64,000 nt of DNA from G963663615 sp963663615 (GTDB lineage: Bacteria > Bacteroidota > Ignavibacteria > Ignavibacteriales > Melioribacteraceae): positions 682,001 to 746,000 of the forward strand of contig OY760517.1 of NCBI GenBank assembly GCA_963663615.1, in the 5' to 3' direction. Below, piece after piece: positions 1 to 8,111 of this stretch (positions are counted from its first letter, which is position 1; the number at the start of each line of letters is the position of its first letter). Both the position numbers and the translations under genes were made by a program. Under the pieces are notes generated by a model. It searched no databases. It worked only from the letters and a program-made list of their open reading frames with translations, and was not told the origin of the DNA.

Positions 1-573
1 CTTGATAGAATTAAACCTTATGAATTTAAGGATGGATTTTACTTAATTCCAGGTAATTTAGCACTCTATAAATTGGACTTTGCAGCTGGATCTGGAAAGG
101 AAAATAAATTAAAAATTTTTCTGAATCTTTCGACACAAATTTTTAACTGGGATTATGTTTTTATTGATACACCACCAACTCCATCAGTTTGGATGACTAG
201 TGCTTTAATAGCTAGTGACTATTATTTAATTCCAGTAAAACCTGATCCAATTTCCTTCGTTGGAATTGATTTGTTAGAAAATATAATTGCAGAAAAGAAA
301 GAAAATTATGATCTTAATATCAAATGTTTAGGTTTAATTTTTAATATGGTCGAAAGACATGATTCAATTGTATATAGAAATGCTTTAGATAGTGTGAATG
401 AAGGGAAATTGTCAAAATATAAATTTAGAAAATATCTGCCTAAGAGATCAGTCATCCCTCAATCTCAACTTAATCAACAATTTATTCTAGATTGCAAAGA
501 TTCTGAGTCTCGAGCTGCATTAACAAGCATTGTATCAGAAATAATAGAGAGAATTAATAAAAATGAATACTGA
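1..573 (+). CDS. ParA-family ATPase, 5' end cut by window
   Basis: The reading frame is open from base 1, so the gene starts upstream and only the C-terminal 190 residues are here. The Walker B-like segment FIDTPP is followed by the ALIASDYYLIPVKPD stretch that is typical of ParA/MinD-type ATPases, in which an Asp ends a hydrophobic strand and a later strand reads IPVKPD. The P-loop lies outside the window. It is the first gene of a tight operon: its stop overlaps the start of the next gene by 11 bases. ParA proteins segregate plasmids, but similar ATPases also sit in genomic islands. No ParB or parS-like repeats are visible. The sequence is more AT-rich than the mutA region, which suggests transfer. 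Family assignment is fairly safe; the role is unknown. Confidence 0.8.
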   Translation, partial: LDRIKPYEFKDGFYLIPGNLALYKLDFAAGSGKENKLKIFLNLSTQIFNWDYVFIDTPPTPSVWMTSALIASDYYLIPVKPDPISFVGIDLLENIIAEKKENYDLNIKCLGLIFNMVERHDSIVYRNALDSVNEGKLSKYKFRKYLPKRSVIPQSQLNQQFILDCKDSESRAALTSIVSEIIERINKNEY

Positions 574-1057
574 TAGAAGTAGAATTGTAAAAATCGCAAA
601 TTGGTTGGAAGAATTTTCGTGGTTGCTTGAAAGAAGTGAAATTAAAAACATTAAGGAGACAATACAAACTCTTCGTAAAGATGAATTATACGAACAGAAC
701 GATTTAAATAATGGATTTACTAAATATATTTACTCTAATCCAAATAAGCACTTCCTTGTTGGTGTTCTACCTTCATTACTACAGGACAAGACCTTATTTA
801 AGAGTAATCAAGAATTACTTGATTTTGCTGAACAAGTACTAAAATTGAGTATTAAAAGAGCTGGAAAGAGATCAAGAATAGAACATATTGGATTCATCAT
901 TTGCGAAATTGCTAATCTAAGTGATGTTCAATTAGAACAGAAAGTCCAAAAATTATCAATAATAGCAGGCGATGAAGTCAAGCTAAAAAAGGTCAAGTCT
1001 GCAAAAAATCGTCCAAATTTTTCTTGGAATGAGACAATACGAATGTTAGGTGAGTAA
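563..1057 (+). CDS. Unknown protein, second gene of ParA operon
   Basis: A 164-residue soluble protein with no signal peptide or membrane segment and no family I recognise. It is largely helical by composition, rich in Leu, Lys and Glu, and has a Lys-rich C-terminal tail (KLKKVKSAKNR) that could bind nucleic acid or a partner. Its ATG overlaps the ParA gene by 11 bases and its TAA shares a base with the ATG of the next gene, so the three products are probably made together. A partner or adaptor of the ATPase, analogous to ParB or a specificity factor, is possible but is only inference from position. Confidence 0.6.
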   Translation: MNTDRSRIVKIANWLEEFSWLLERSEIKNIKETIQTLRKDELYEQNDLNNGFTKYIYSNPNKHFLVGVLPSLLQDKTLFKSNQELLDFAEQVLKLSIKRAGKRSRIEHIGFIICEIANLSDVQLEQKVQKLSIIAGDEVKLKKVKSAKNRPNFSWNETIRMLGE

Positions 1058-1767
1058 TGTCTCGAGTGATAAAAAAAGATTTTCAAGCTTTACTCGAATA
1101 TATTGAAAACTATAAGTTAGAGCAGATTTTAACAGATGAGTCAAAGAATGTTATTTCACAGTATCATAAAAAGTACTTCGCTTACCTTGTACTTCTTGGT
1201 GAATTGAAGTATAATTTAGAAGATTATAGTCTTAATGGTTTAGGTGGTAAGCCGTTTCAATACATACAAGAATCATGCTCCGATATAGGTATCGCCTATT
1301 TTAATTTATTAAATGGGAACTATAAATCTGCTAAATTTTTATTGAGAAGTTCAATTGAAACATTCCTTAAAGGTTTTAATAATGATGAATATGAAGGAAT
1401 ATTTGAAGAGAAGAGTGTCTATGTGATTTTTGAAGAGACAAAATCACTCCCCTTTTTCAATGATTCATCAAATGCAGAATTATTATCAACAATACATGAT
1501 ATCTATAAAAGGCTCTGTGAGACTGTACATACTGCATTCGAAGCTAGCATGGAAAATTTATCAGCATTGAACATGTTCCCAAAATTTGATTTTAATGAAG
1601 CAAGAATAGTTACTGATTTTGCCCTACAATTATGTGGGTGTTATATTACTCTGATATGTTTGAAATTCAATAAATTCTATCATAAAATACATTACGAAAA
1701 TAGAGATGTAATTATTTTAGGTATAAATAAAAATGTTAGGAAGCGAATCAATAATATAGTGGATTAA
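1057..1767 (+). CDS. Unknown protein, possible HEPN-like fold
   Basis: A 236-residue protein and the third gene of the ParA operon, starting in a TAATG overlap. No membrane segment or signal peptide is evident. The central part is helical (KSAKFLLRSSIETFLKGF), followed by RLCETVH at residues 152-158. That fits the R-x4-6-H pattern of HEPN ribonuclease domains, although the residue after Arg is Leu rather than the usual polar one. The combination of a helical RSSIE segment and a later RxxxxxH resembles uncharacterised HEPN-like families, but I cannot confirm it. If correct, this would be the effector of a small accessory or defence module. The assignment is weak; the gene itself is well supported by its coupling. 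Confidence 0.6.
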   Translation: MSRVIKKDFQALLEYIENYKLEQILTDESKNVISQYHKKYFAYLVLLGELKYNLEDYSLNGLGGKPFQYIQESCSDIGIAYFNLLNGNYKSAKFLLRSSIETFLKGFNNDEYEGIFEEKSVYVIFEETKSLPFFNDSSNAELLSTIHDIYKRLCETVHTAFEASMENLSALNMFPKFDFNEARIVTDFALQLCGCYITLICLKFNKFYHKIHYENRDVIILGINKNVRKRINNIVD

Positions 1768-1873
1768 AAGAGAATAATAATATGTTTCCTAAAAACGACA
1801 GACCCTAATCTACATAAATTTGACTTCCTAGTGGTTTCAAGAATTCACCCAAATAATAAAACCAGGCAAAAAG

Positions 1874-1896
1874 TCCTTCTCCTCATAGGAGAAGGA
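1874..1896. repeat. REP-like palindrome, 10-bp arms
   Basis: A perfect 10-bp inverted repeat (tccttctcct, loop cat, aggagaagga) is followed by ttaggatgagg. The C/T-rich stem with a trailing GGATGAGG motif resembles dispersed palindromic elements scattered in many bacterial genomes. It could also act as a terminator for the upstream operon, although no clear U-run follows. Confidence 0.5.
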
Positions 1897-2022
1897 TTTA
1901 GGATGAGGTCTATTAACATAAATTACTAACACCAGCATAAATCAAAAATCCCCCAAACCAAAAATTCTATCCTCTCTCCCATTAATAGAGACTTTTCTCC
2001 AAATTTTACTTAGTTTTACTGG

Positions 2023-2050
2023 TTGTATTATTTTGTATATACTGTATATA
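2023..2050 (+). promoter_or_regulatory. Possible mutA promoter
   Basis: TTGTAT and TATATA hexamers are separated by 16 bases and lie about 25 bases before the mutA start. A GGAG ribosome-binding site follows at about 2062. The match is by consensus only, in an AT-rich region. Confidence 0.3.
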
Positions 2051-2073
2051 AAAAATAGATTGGAGAAAAGTAT

Positions 2074-4242
2074 ATGGCAAACGAACAAAATATGCCTGAA
2101 GTTAAGCTCGATAAAGAGTTAAATCTCAGGAACGACTTTACTCCGCCTACTCTTGACGAGTGGAAGAAAGTCGTAGAAAAAGACCTAAAAGGTGCCTCAT
2201 ACGAAAAAAAATTGGTTACAAAAACCTACGAAGGTATTAATCTTCAGCCAATTTACACTAGTGAAGACCTGAAAAAACTACCCCTTGCAGATGAAAAGCC
2301 CGGTTTCGGCAGCTACGTAAGAGGTACAAAAGCTTCCGGTTATGTGGGTGGCTCATGGAATGTTTCTCAGGAAATTCCTTATGCTGATGCTGAAGAATTT
2401 AACAAAACTTTGCTTAAAGATTTACAGCGTGGTCAGGATAGCATTAATGTTAAACTTGATACGGCAACACAGCTGGGTCTTGATGCAGATTACGCAGAAA
2501 CTGAAAAAGTTGGCGACAAGGGACTTTCAATTTCTGCATTACGTAGTATTACCCGTGCATTTAAGGGTGTTGATTTAACAAAACATCCGTTGTATGTGCA
2601 GGCGGGATTTTCTGCGTTACCATTTATGAGCATACTTAATGCTTATCTAAAAAACGAAAATGTAAAAGCTGCAGATGTTAAAGGTTCAGTTGAAGCTGAT
2701 CCGTTGGCATATTTGGCTGAACATGGCGAACTTCCAGTATCATTTGATGCTGCAATGTGCGAAATGAAAGCTGTTACCGAATGGGTAAAGGAAAACGCTC
2801 CGGAACTAAAAACAGTTGGTGTGTCAACTTCAGTATATCACAATGCAGGTGCAAGTGCTGTACAGGAACTTGCTTTCGCTCTTGCTACTGCTGTTGAGTA
2901 CCTTACTGCTCTTACCGAAAAAGGAATGAGTCCGGATGATGCTGCTGGTAAAATCAAATTTAACTTCAGTGTTGGTACATTCTACTTCATGGAAATTTCA
3001 AAACTTCGTGCTGCAAGAGTATTGTGGTCAAAAGTTTTGGAACAGTATGGTGTTTCCGAAGAAAACAGAAAAATGTTTATTCACGCCAAAACAAGCGATT
3101 ACACAAAATCTGTTTACGATCCTTATGTAAATATGCTTAGAACTACAACCGAAGCATTTAGTGCAGTAGTTGGCGGTGTTGATTCGCTTCATACAAGTCC
3201 GTTTGATACGGCAATTGGTATGTCGGATGAGTTTTCGAGAAGGATTGCACGTAACGTACAGACTATCCTGAAAGAAGAATCGCATCTTGATCAGCTAATT
3301 GATCCAGCCGGTGGTTCATACTATGTTGAGTCTTTAACCAACGAAGTTGCAAAAAAAGCATGGGAACTTTTCCTTGAAGTTGAGGAAAAAGGTGGTATGC
3401 TTGAGGTGTTAAAAGCGGGTTATCCAACAGCCGTTATTAACGAAGTTGTTGCGGCTCGTAATAAAAATATCCAAAAACGTAAAGAAGCAATTGTTGGTAT
3501 AAACATGTATGCCAATATGCAGGAAAAGAAAATTGCTCCGCGCAAATTTGATAATGCCGAATTCCAGAAAAAACGTGCTGAATATTTACAGGCATTCCGT
3601 ACATCAGGTAATTCGGAAAAGAATAACAGCATCCTTGCAAAACTTCAGCAGCTTGCAGATAAAGCTTCCGAAGGTGCAATTGATACCGCTACCGAAGCAT
3701 TACTTGAAGGTGCTACACTTGGCGAAGTAAGTAAGTCGCTAAGAGCAAACGCCGGTGATGCTGTTAAAGTTGAGAAACTTAACGTACACAGAGTAACCGA
3801 ACTTTTCGAAAACTTGAGAGATGTTTCTCTTGCGTATAAAGAAAAGAATGGTCACGCTCCTAAAGTGTTCCTTGCTAACATGGGTACGCTAAAACAATTT
3901 AAGGCTCGAGCTGATTTTTCAAGAGGATTTTTTGAAGCAGGCGGTTTTGAAGTAATTTATCCGAACGGGTTTGACAAGGTTGAAGATGCGGCAAAAGCTG
4001 CTGCTGAAGCAGGTGCCAAAGCTGCTGTACTTTGTTCAACCGATGATGCGTATGTAGAATATGTAGCTCCTTTTGTTAAGGCACTTAAAAATACTGACAA
4101 GGATGCAGTAGCTATTTTGGCTGGTTATCCTAAAGATCAGATTGAAACTTATAAAGAAGCCGGCATGGATGATTTTATTTTCCTTGGTGCCGATGTTTAC
4201 TCTATTCTTTCAGGTTTATTGAAAAAATTGGGAGCGATGTAA
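2074..4242 (+). CDS. mutA: Methylmalonyl-CoA mutase small (beta) subunit
   Basis: 722 residues, the usual length for the non-catalytic subunit of the heterodimeric B12-dependent mutase that interconverts methylmalonyl-CoA and succinyl-CoA in the cytoplasm. It has a TIM-barrel body with mutase-like segments (FNFSVGTFYFMEISKLRAARVLW; LHTSPFDTAIG) and a C-terminal Rossmann-type domain. It lacks the DxHxxG cobalamin motif: the equivalent position reads FLANMGTLKQFKARADFSRG. That loss is expected for MutA. A GGAG site lies 8 bases before the ATG. The stop is one base before mutB, so the two are co-translated in the 1:1 ratio the enzyme needs. Confidence 0.95.
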   Translation: MANEQNMPEVKLDKELNLRNDFTPPTLDEWKKVVEKDLKGASYEKKLVTKTYEGINLQPIYTSEDLKKLPLADEKPGFGSYVRGTKASGYVGGSWNVSQEIPYADAEEFNKTLLKDLQRGQDSINVKLDTATQLGLDADYAETEKVGDKGLSISALRSITRAFKGVDLTKHPLYVQAGFSALPFMSILNAYLKNENVKAADVKGSVEADPLAYLAEHGELPVSFDAAMCEMKAVTEWVKENAPELKTVGVSTSVYHNAGASAVQELAFALATAVEYLTALTEKGMSPDDAAGKIKFNFSVGTFYFMEISKLRAARVLWSKVLEQYGVSEENRKMFIHAKTSDYTKSVYDPYVNMLRTTTEAFSAVVGGVDSLHTSPFDTAIGMSDEFSRRIARNVQTILKEESHLDQLIDPAGGSYYVESLTNEVAKKAWELFLEVEEKGGMLEVLKAGYPTAVINEVVAARNKNIQKRKEAIVGINMYANMQEKKIAPRKFDNAEFQKKRAEYLQAFRTSGNSEKNNSILAKLQQLADKASEGAIDTATEALLEGATLGEVSKSLRANAGDAVKVEKLNVHRVTELFENLRDVSLAYKEKNGHAPKVFLANMGTLKQFKARADFSRGFFEAGGFEVIYPNGFDKVEDAAKAAAEAGAKAAVLCSTDDAYVEYVAPFVKALKNTDKDAVAILAGYPKDQIETYKEAGMDDFIFLGADVYSILSGLLKKLGAM

Positions 4243-4243
4243 A

Positions 4244-6424
4244 ATGAAGAAACCGGAATTTAAAAATATAGATTTAAATCTTGCCTCTAAAAAGGTAAGT
4301 TATGATGAATGGAAAACCCGTTTCGAAGCCGAAACAGGTAAAAAGGTTGAAGATGTTGTTTGGGAAACAATGGAAAAAATTGATGTAAAACCATTGTTTA
4401 CCGATGAAGACCTTGCTAATGTACAGCACACTGATTACATGAGTGGTATGCCGCCATTCCTTCGCGGACCTTATAGCACGATGTATGTAATGCGTCCATG
4501 GACAGTACGTCAGTATGCAGGTTTTTCAACTGCCGAGGAAAGTAATGCTTTTTACAGAAGAAACCTTGCTGCTGGTCAGAAAGGTCTTTCTGTTGCGTTC
4601 GATCTTGCAACTCACCGTGGTTACGATAGTGATCACTACCGCGTAGTTGGTGACGTTGGTAAAGCTGGTGTGGCAATTGACTCTGTTGAGGATATGAAAA
4701 TTCTATTCGATCAGATACCACTTGACCGTATGTCCGTATCAATGACAATGAACGGTGCCGTGCTTCCTGTACTTGCATTCTATATTGTTACTGCCGAAGA
4801 ACAGGGTGTAGCCCCCGAACTATTAACCGGTACTATTCAGAATGATATTCTTAAAGAGTACATGGTGCGTAACACATATATTTATCCTCCAAAAATGTCA
4901 ATGAAAATTATTGCTGACATTTTCCGTTATACATCGCAGAATATGCCCAAGTTTAACAGTATCTCTATTTCTGGTTACCACATGCAGGAAGCAGGTGCTA
5001 CTGCCGATCTTGAAATGGCTTATACTCTTGCTGATGGTTTGGAATATGTTAAAACCGGTATTGCTGCCGGTTTGAAAGTTGACCAGTTTGCTCCACGTCT
5101 GTCATTCTTCTGGGCTGAAGGTATGAACTACTTCATGGAAGTTGCAAAACTTCGTGCAGCACGTTTAATCTGGGCAAAACTGATTAAGCAGTTCAATCCG
5201 GAAAATCCAAAATCAATGTCGTTGCGTACTCACTCGCAAACATCCGGTTGGTCGCTTGCCGAACAGGACCCGTTTAACAACGTGGCACGTACATGTATTG
5301 AAGCTATGGCTGCAACCCTTGGTCATACTCAGTCGCTACATACAAACGCTCTTGACGAAGCTATTGCACTTCCAACCGATTTCTCCGCACGTATTGCACG
5401 TAATACTCAGCTTTACCTACAGGATGAAACCAAAATTACCCAGGTAATTGATCCATGGGCTGGTTCATATTATGTTGAAGCACTTACAAATGCATTACTT
5501 GAAAAAGGCTGGGAACACATTCTTGAAGTTGAATCTTATGGTGGTATGACCAAAGCTATTGAAGCTGGTATTCCTAAAATGAGAATTGAAGAAGCTTCTG
5601 CACGCCGTCAGGCAAGAATTGACTCCGGTCGTGAAACTATCGTGGGTGTTAACAAATACAGACTTGAACAGGAAGACCCTATTGAGATTCTTGATATTGA
5701 TAACACAGCGGTGCGTTTAAGTCAGATTAAAAGACTTCAGGAAACCAAGGCTGCAAGAAATGAAGCTGATGTACAAGCTGCTCTTGAAGCAATAACCAAA
5801 TGCTCCGAAAGTGGTGAAGGTAACCTTCTTGATCTTTCTGTTAAGGCTGCCCGACTTCGCGCAACTCTTGGTGAAATTTCAGATGCAATTGAAAAAGTAA
5901 GCGGAAGGTATCAAGCAGTGACAAGAACAATTTCAGGTGTATATAGTAGCGAATATGGTTCGGATCAGAATGATCTTGTAACTAAAGCACGCAAGGCTAC
6001 AGACGATTTTGCAGAAAGTGAAGGACGCCGTCCAAGAATTATGATCGCTAAAATGGGTCAGGATGGTCATGACCGTGGTGCAAAAGTTGTTGCTACAGCT
6101 TATGCCGATATGGGCTTTGATGTTGACATGGGCCCTCTATTCCAGACTCCAGAAGAGACTGCACGCCAGGCAGTTGAAAATGATGTTCACTGTGTTGGCA
6201 TGAGCTCACTTGCTGCGGGACATAAAACGTTGCTTCCTCAGCTTGTTGAAGAACTAAAGAAACTTGGTCGTGATGATATTGTTGTAATCGCCGGTGGTGT
6301 TATTCCTGCCCAGGATTACGATTATCTTTACGAACATGGTGCAGCAGCAATCTTTGGTCCGGGAACAAACATCCCTGAAGCTGGCTTAAAAATAATGGAA
6401 GAAATAAACAAAAGGTTTGCATAA
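4244..6424 (+). CDS. mutB: Methylmalonyl-CoA mutase large (alpha) subunit
   Basis: 726 residues. This is the catalytic subunit carrying adenosylcobalamin. The N-terminal barrel contains the substrate-binding signature segments TMYVMRPWTVRQYAGFST and GLSVAFDLATHRGYDSDH. The C-terminal domain carries DGHDRG (the DxHxxG motif whose His ligates cobalt) about 605 residues in, followed by the GMSSL and IAGGVIPAQD segments of the B12 fold. It follows mutA with a one-base gap. No meaB chaperone or epimerase gene is next to it. The pair serves propionyl-CoA assimilation or the reverse succinyl-CoA route. Confidence 0.97.
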   Translation: MKKPEFKNIDLNLASKKVSYDEWKTRFEAETGKKVEDVVWETMEKIDVKPLFTDEDLANVQHTDYMSGMPPFLRGPYSTMYVMRPWTVRQYAGFSTAEESNAFYRRNLAAGQKGLSVAFDLATHRGYDSDHYRVVGDVGKAGVAIDSVEDMKILFDQIPLDRMSVSMTMNGAVLPVLAFYIVTAEEQGVAPELLTGTIQNDILKEYMVRNTYIYPPKMSMKIIADIFRYTSQNMPKFNSISISGYHMQEAGATADLEMAYTLADGLEYVKTGIAAGLKVDQFAPRLSFFWAEGMNYFMEVAKLRAARLIWAKLIKQFNPENPKSMSLRTHSQTSGWSLAEQDPFNNVARTCIEAMAATLGHTQSLHTNALDEAIALPTDFSARIARNTQLYLQDETKITQVIDPWAGSYYVEALTNALLEKGWEHILEVESYGGMTKAIEAGIPKMRIEEASARRQARIDSGRETIVGVNKYRLEQEDPIEILDIDNTAVRLSQIKRLQETKAARNEADVQAALEAITKCSESGEGNLLDLSVKAARLRATLGEISDAIEKVSGRYQAVTRTISGVYSSEYGSDQNDLVTKARKATDDFAESEGRRPRIMIAKMGQDGHDRGAKVVATAYADMGFDVDMGPLFQTPEETARQAVENDVHCVGMSSLAAGHKTLLPQLVEELKKLGRDDIVVIAGGVIPAQDYDYLYEHGAAAIFGPGTNIPEAGLKIMEEINKRFA

Positions 6425-6450
6425 AACCTTGGTTTGAAATAAAGTAATTT

Positions 6451-6474
6451 GTAGGGGCGATTCACGAATCGCCC
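6451..6474. repeat. GTAG-headed palindrome after mutB
   Basis: GTAG directly precedes a 9-bp perfect inverted repeat (gggcgattc, ac, gaatcgccc). A GTAG tetranucleotide 5' of an imperfect palindrome is the hallmark of REP sequences recognised by RAYT (REP-associated tyrosine) transposases. It lies 27 bases after the mutB stop and could double as a terminator. Confidence 0.55.
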
Positions 6475-6590
6475 TTGCTATTTTAAACAAGCACATCTCA
6501 AAATAATACCATTCTTGTTGAATCCCGCTGGACAAAATATTGCAATTTGAATATAAATAAATTGTCGACATTATAACCACCATTAAGAAA

Positions 6591-7454
6591 TTACTTCAAA
6601 ATTGTCATCTTTTTTGTTTGTACATTTCCGTTTGATGAAAGGGAGTAGAAATATATTCCGCTTGCAAGTCCGGTTGCATTAAAACTATAATTATGATGCC
6701 CAATTTCAAGATTTTGATTAACAATTTGGGCGACTTCCTTGCCAAGAATATTATAAACTTTAAGGGAAGTATGCCCGGCTTCAGCGAGTGAAAAACTTAT
6801 TGTTGTACTTGGGTTAAACGGATTTGGGTAGTTCTGCTCAAGGGTATATAACTCAGGTTTAAATGTAGATTCGGTTATATTAGTTGATTTCCCATATTCT
6901 ACCCCATCTATTTTCGCATATATAAGCTGTTCATTTCTACTTCCGCTTGTGCCACCAGTATCATTAGAGAATTGAGAAGATGCACGAATTAGACCTAATC
7001 CTTTTGCATAATCAGTATTTGTCCATACAGATGACATAACATCATAAAAGTCGTAAAAATGTTGTACAGTTACCATTTTACCTAATACCTCTTTTTCAAT
7101 AATGGATGTAAATTGGTAATAGTTACCTATATCGCTTTCATCAAGGGTATCGTTATAAACAATATAAATATCACTTGAAAAGAAGTCATTGCTAATTATG
7201 GCTTTAACTGAGTCAATATACCAGTATTCAACACCTTTGGCAATCTTCTGATTATCATATATTTGGTATACTTCAACTAAAGCAGCAATACCACCTTGTG
7301 TTGTATATGGATACTCAATAATAGTTTTTTCAAGTAAACTATGTCCATTGCCTGAACTAAAATAGTCATATACCCATTGATTACCAACTTCTAGTGAGAT
7401 AAGGTTTTGCCCAAATGTTAGGCTTGCAAATAATAAAAATAGTAATCTTTTCAT
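6591..7454 (-). CDS. Secreted protein with T9SS sorting domain
   Basis: 287 residues. An N-terminal signal peptide (MKRLLFLLFASLTFGQ) is followed by a unique region of about 185 residues with no family I recognise. The C-terminal 80 residues are the T9SS sorting domain: EQNYPNPFNPSTTISFSL, then KVYNILGKEV, GLASGIYFYSL and a terminal KKMTILK. The domain directs export through the type IX system and is normally removed. The unique part contains repeated YWYIDSV-like and tyrosine-rich strands and is likely beta-rich. It is monocistronic, with its own upstream region shared divergently with the Rieske-like gene. Confidence 0.85.
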   Translation of the reverse strand: MKRLLFLLFASLTFGQNLISLEVGNQWVYDYFSSGNGHSLLEKTIIEYPYTTQGGIAALVEVYQIYDNQKIAKGVEYWYIDSVKAIISNDFFSSDIYIVYNDTLDESDIGNYYQFTSIIEKEVLGKMVTVQHFYDFYDVMSSVWTNTDYAKGLGLIRASSQFSNDTGGTSGSRNEQLIYAKIDGVEYGKSTNITESTFKPELYTLEQNYPNPFNPSTTISFSLAEAGHTSLKVYNILGKEVAQIVNQNLEIGHHNYSFNATGLASGIYFYSLSSNGNVQTKKMTILK

Positions 7455-7673
7455 TTTGTTAACTCCTCTTTTATTAATAATAATAAATTATTAAATATTT
7501 AATTAAACCACATTTGCAAAATAAATACATGCAAAATCTTTAACATGTTCTTTACCAAACTTAATGTTAAGAAAGTGTTAAGTAATACGAATTATTGTTA
7601 TATTAACATATTAAATGGTTTTCTATTGTTACATTTGTCGGCTGGAATTTACTAATAATTTCAATAGAGTATT

Positions 7674-8087
7674 ATGGAAGTTAAATACCTTAAAAGAAGC
7701 GTTTGGCAGAGACTATTTGGCATACCTGCAACCAGTAAGGTTAGTTCTGGTTCCGATTGGGAAATGAACAATGATTTACTTACAATTAAGCTTGACGCAT
7801 TCGATACACTTGCCACACCTTATGGTGCCTTGAGCTTTGAAAATGATAGTAATCGTGTGCTGGTAATTGCAGACGAAGATGGTGGATTCCGTGCCTACCG
7901 CAACTATTGTACTCACGGTAAACGCCGCCTCGATCCAGTTCCCGGTACTACAACCGTGCAATGCTGCAGCATGGGCAGAAACACTTTTGATAGTGATGGT
8001 AACAGCCTGAATAAGCCTGAGCTTGGCACTATAAAAGTTTACAATACTGAAAATAAAGATAACCTGCTTAAGGTTTTTCTATCATAA
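7674..8087 (+). CDS. Degenerate Rieske-like protein
   Basis: 137 residues, cytoplasmic in appearance. The C-terminal half matches a Rieske 2Fe-2S domain: C79-T-H81 in the first cluster loop, then a 15-residue spacer and C97-C-S-M100-G in the second, followed by F105 and DSDGN. In true Rieske proteins the second loop is C-x2-H, so Met100 sits where the second His ligand belongs. The codon is ATG and the frame is intact, so this is not a frameshift. The protein may bind a non-standard cluster, or none. It lies 24 bases before nadB in the same frame and probably shares its transcript. The function is unknown. Confidence 0.7.
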   Translation: MEVKYLKRSVWQRLFGIPATSKVSSGSDWEMNNDLLTIKLDAFDTLATPYGALSFENDSNRVLVIADEDGGFRAYRNYCTHGKRRLDPVPGTTTVQCCSMGRNTFDSDGNSLNKPELGTIKVYNTENKDNLLKVFLS

Positions 8088-8098
8088 AAATTTTGCTT

Positions 8099-8103
8099 AA
8101 GGA
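8099..8103 (+). promoter_or_regulatory. Ribosome-binding site that fixes the nadB ATT start
   Basis: AAGGA is followed by an 8-base spacer and then ATT at 8112. No canonical start codon is available in this frame, so this site is the main evidence for initiation at ATT. Confidence 0.6.
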
Positions 8104-8111
8104 TTTACGCT

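Larger units (their letters stand above)
1768..2073 (+). other. Intergenic region with palindromic repeat
   Basis: 306 bases without a gene, separating the accessory operon from mutA. It holds a strong palindrome at 1874-1896 and a probable promoter and ribosome-binding site for mutA at its right end. A second C/T-rich tract near 1969-2000 (ctctctccc then tagagac) looks like a decayed copy of the same type of element. Confidence 0.6.

Noticed and set aside
73..573. ParA gene starting at TTG 73
   Set aside because: The frame is open to base 1 with ParA-like sequence, so the true start is outside the window.
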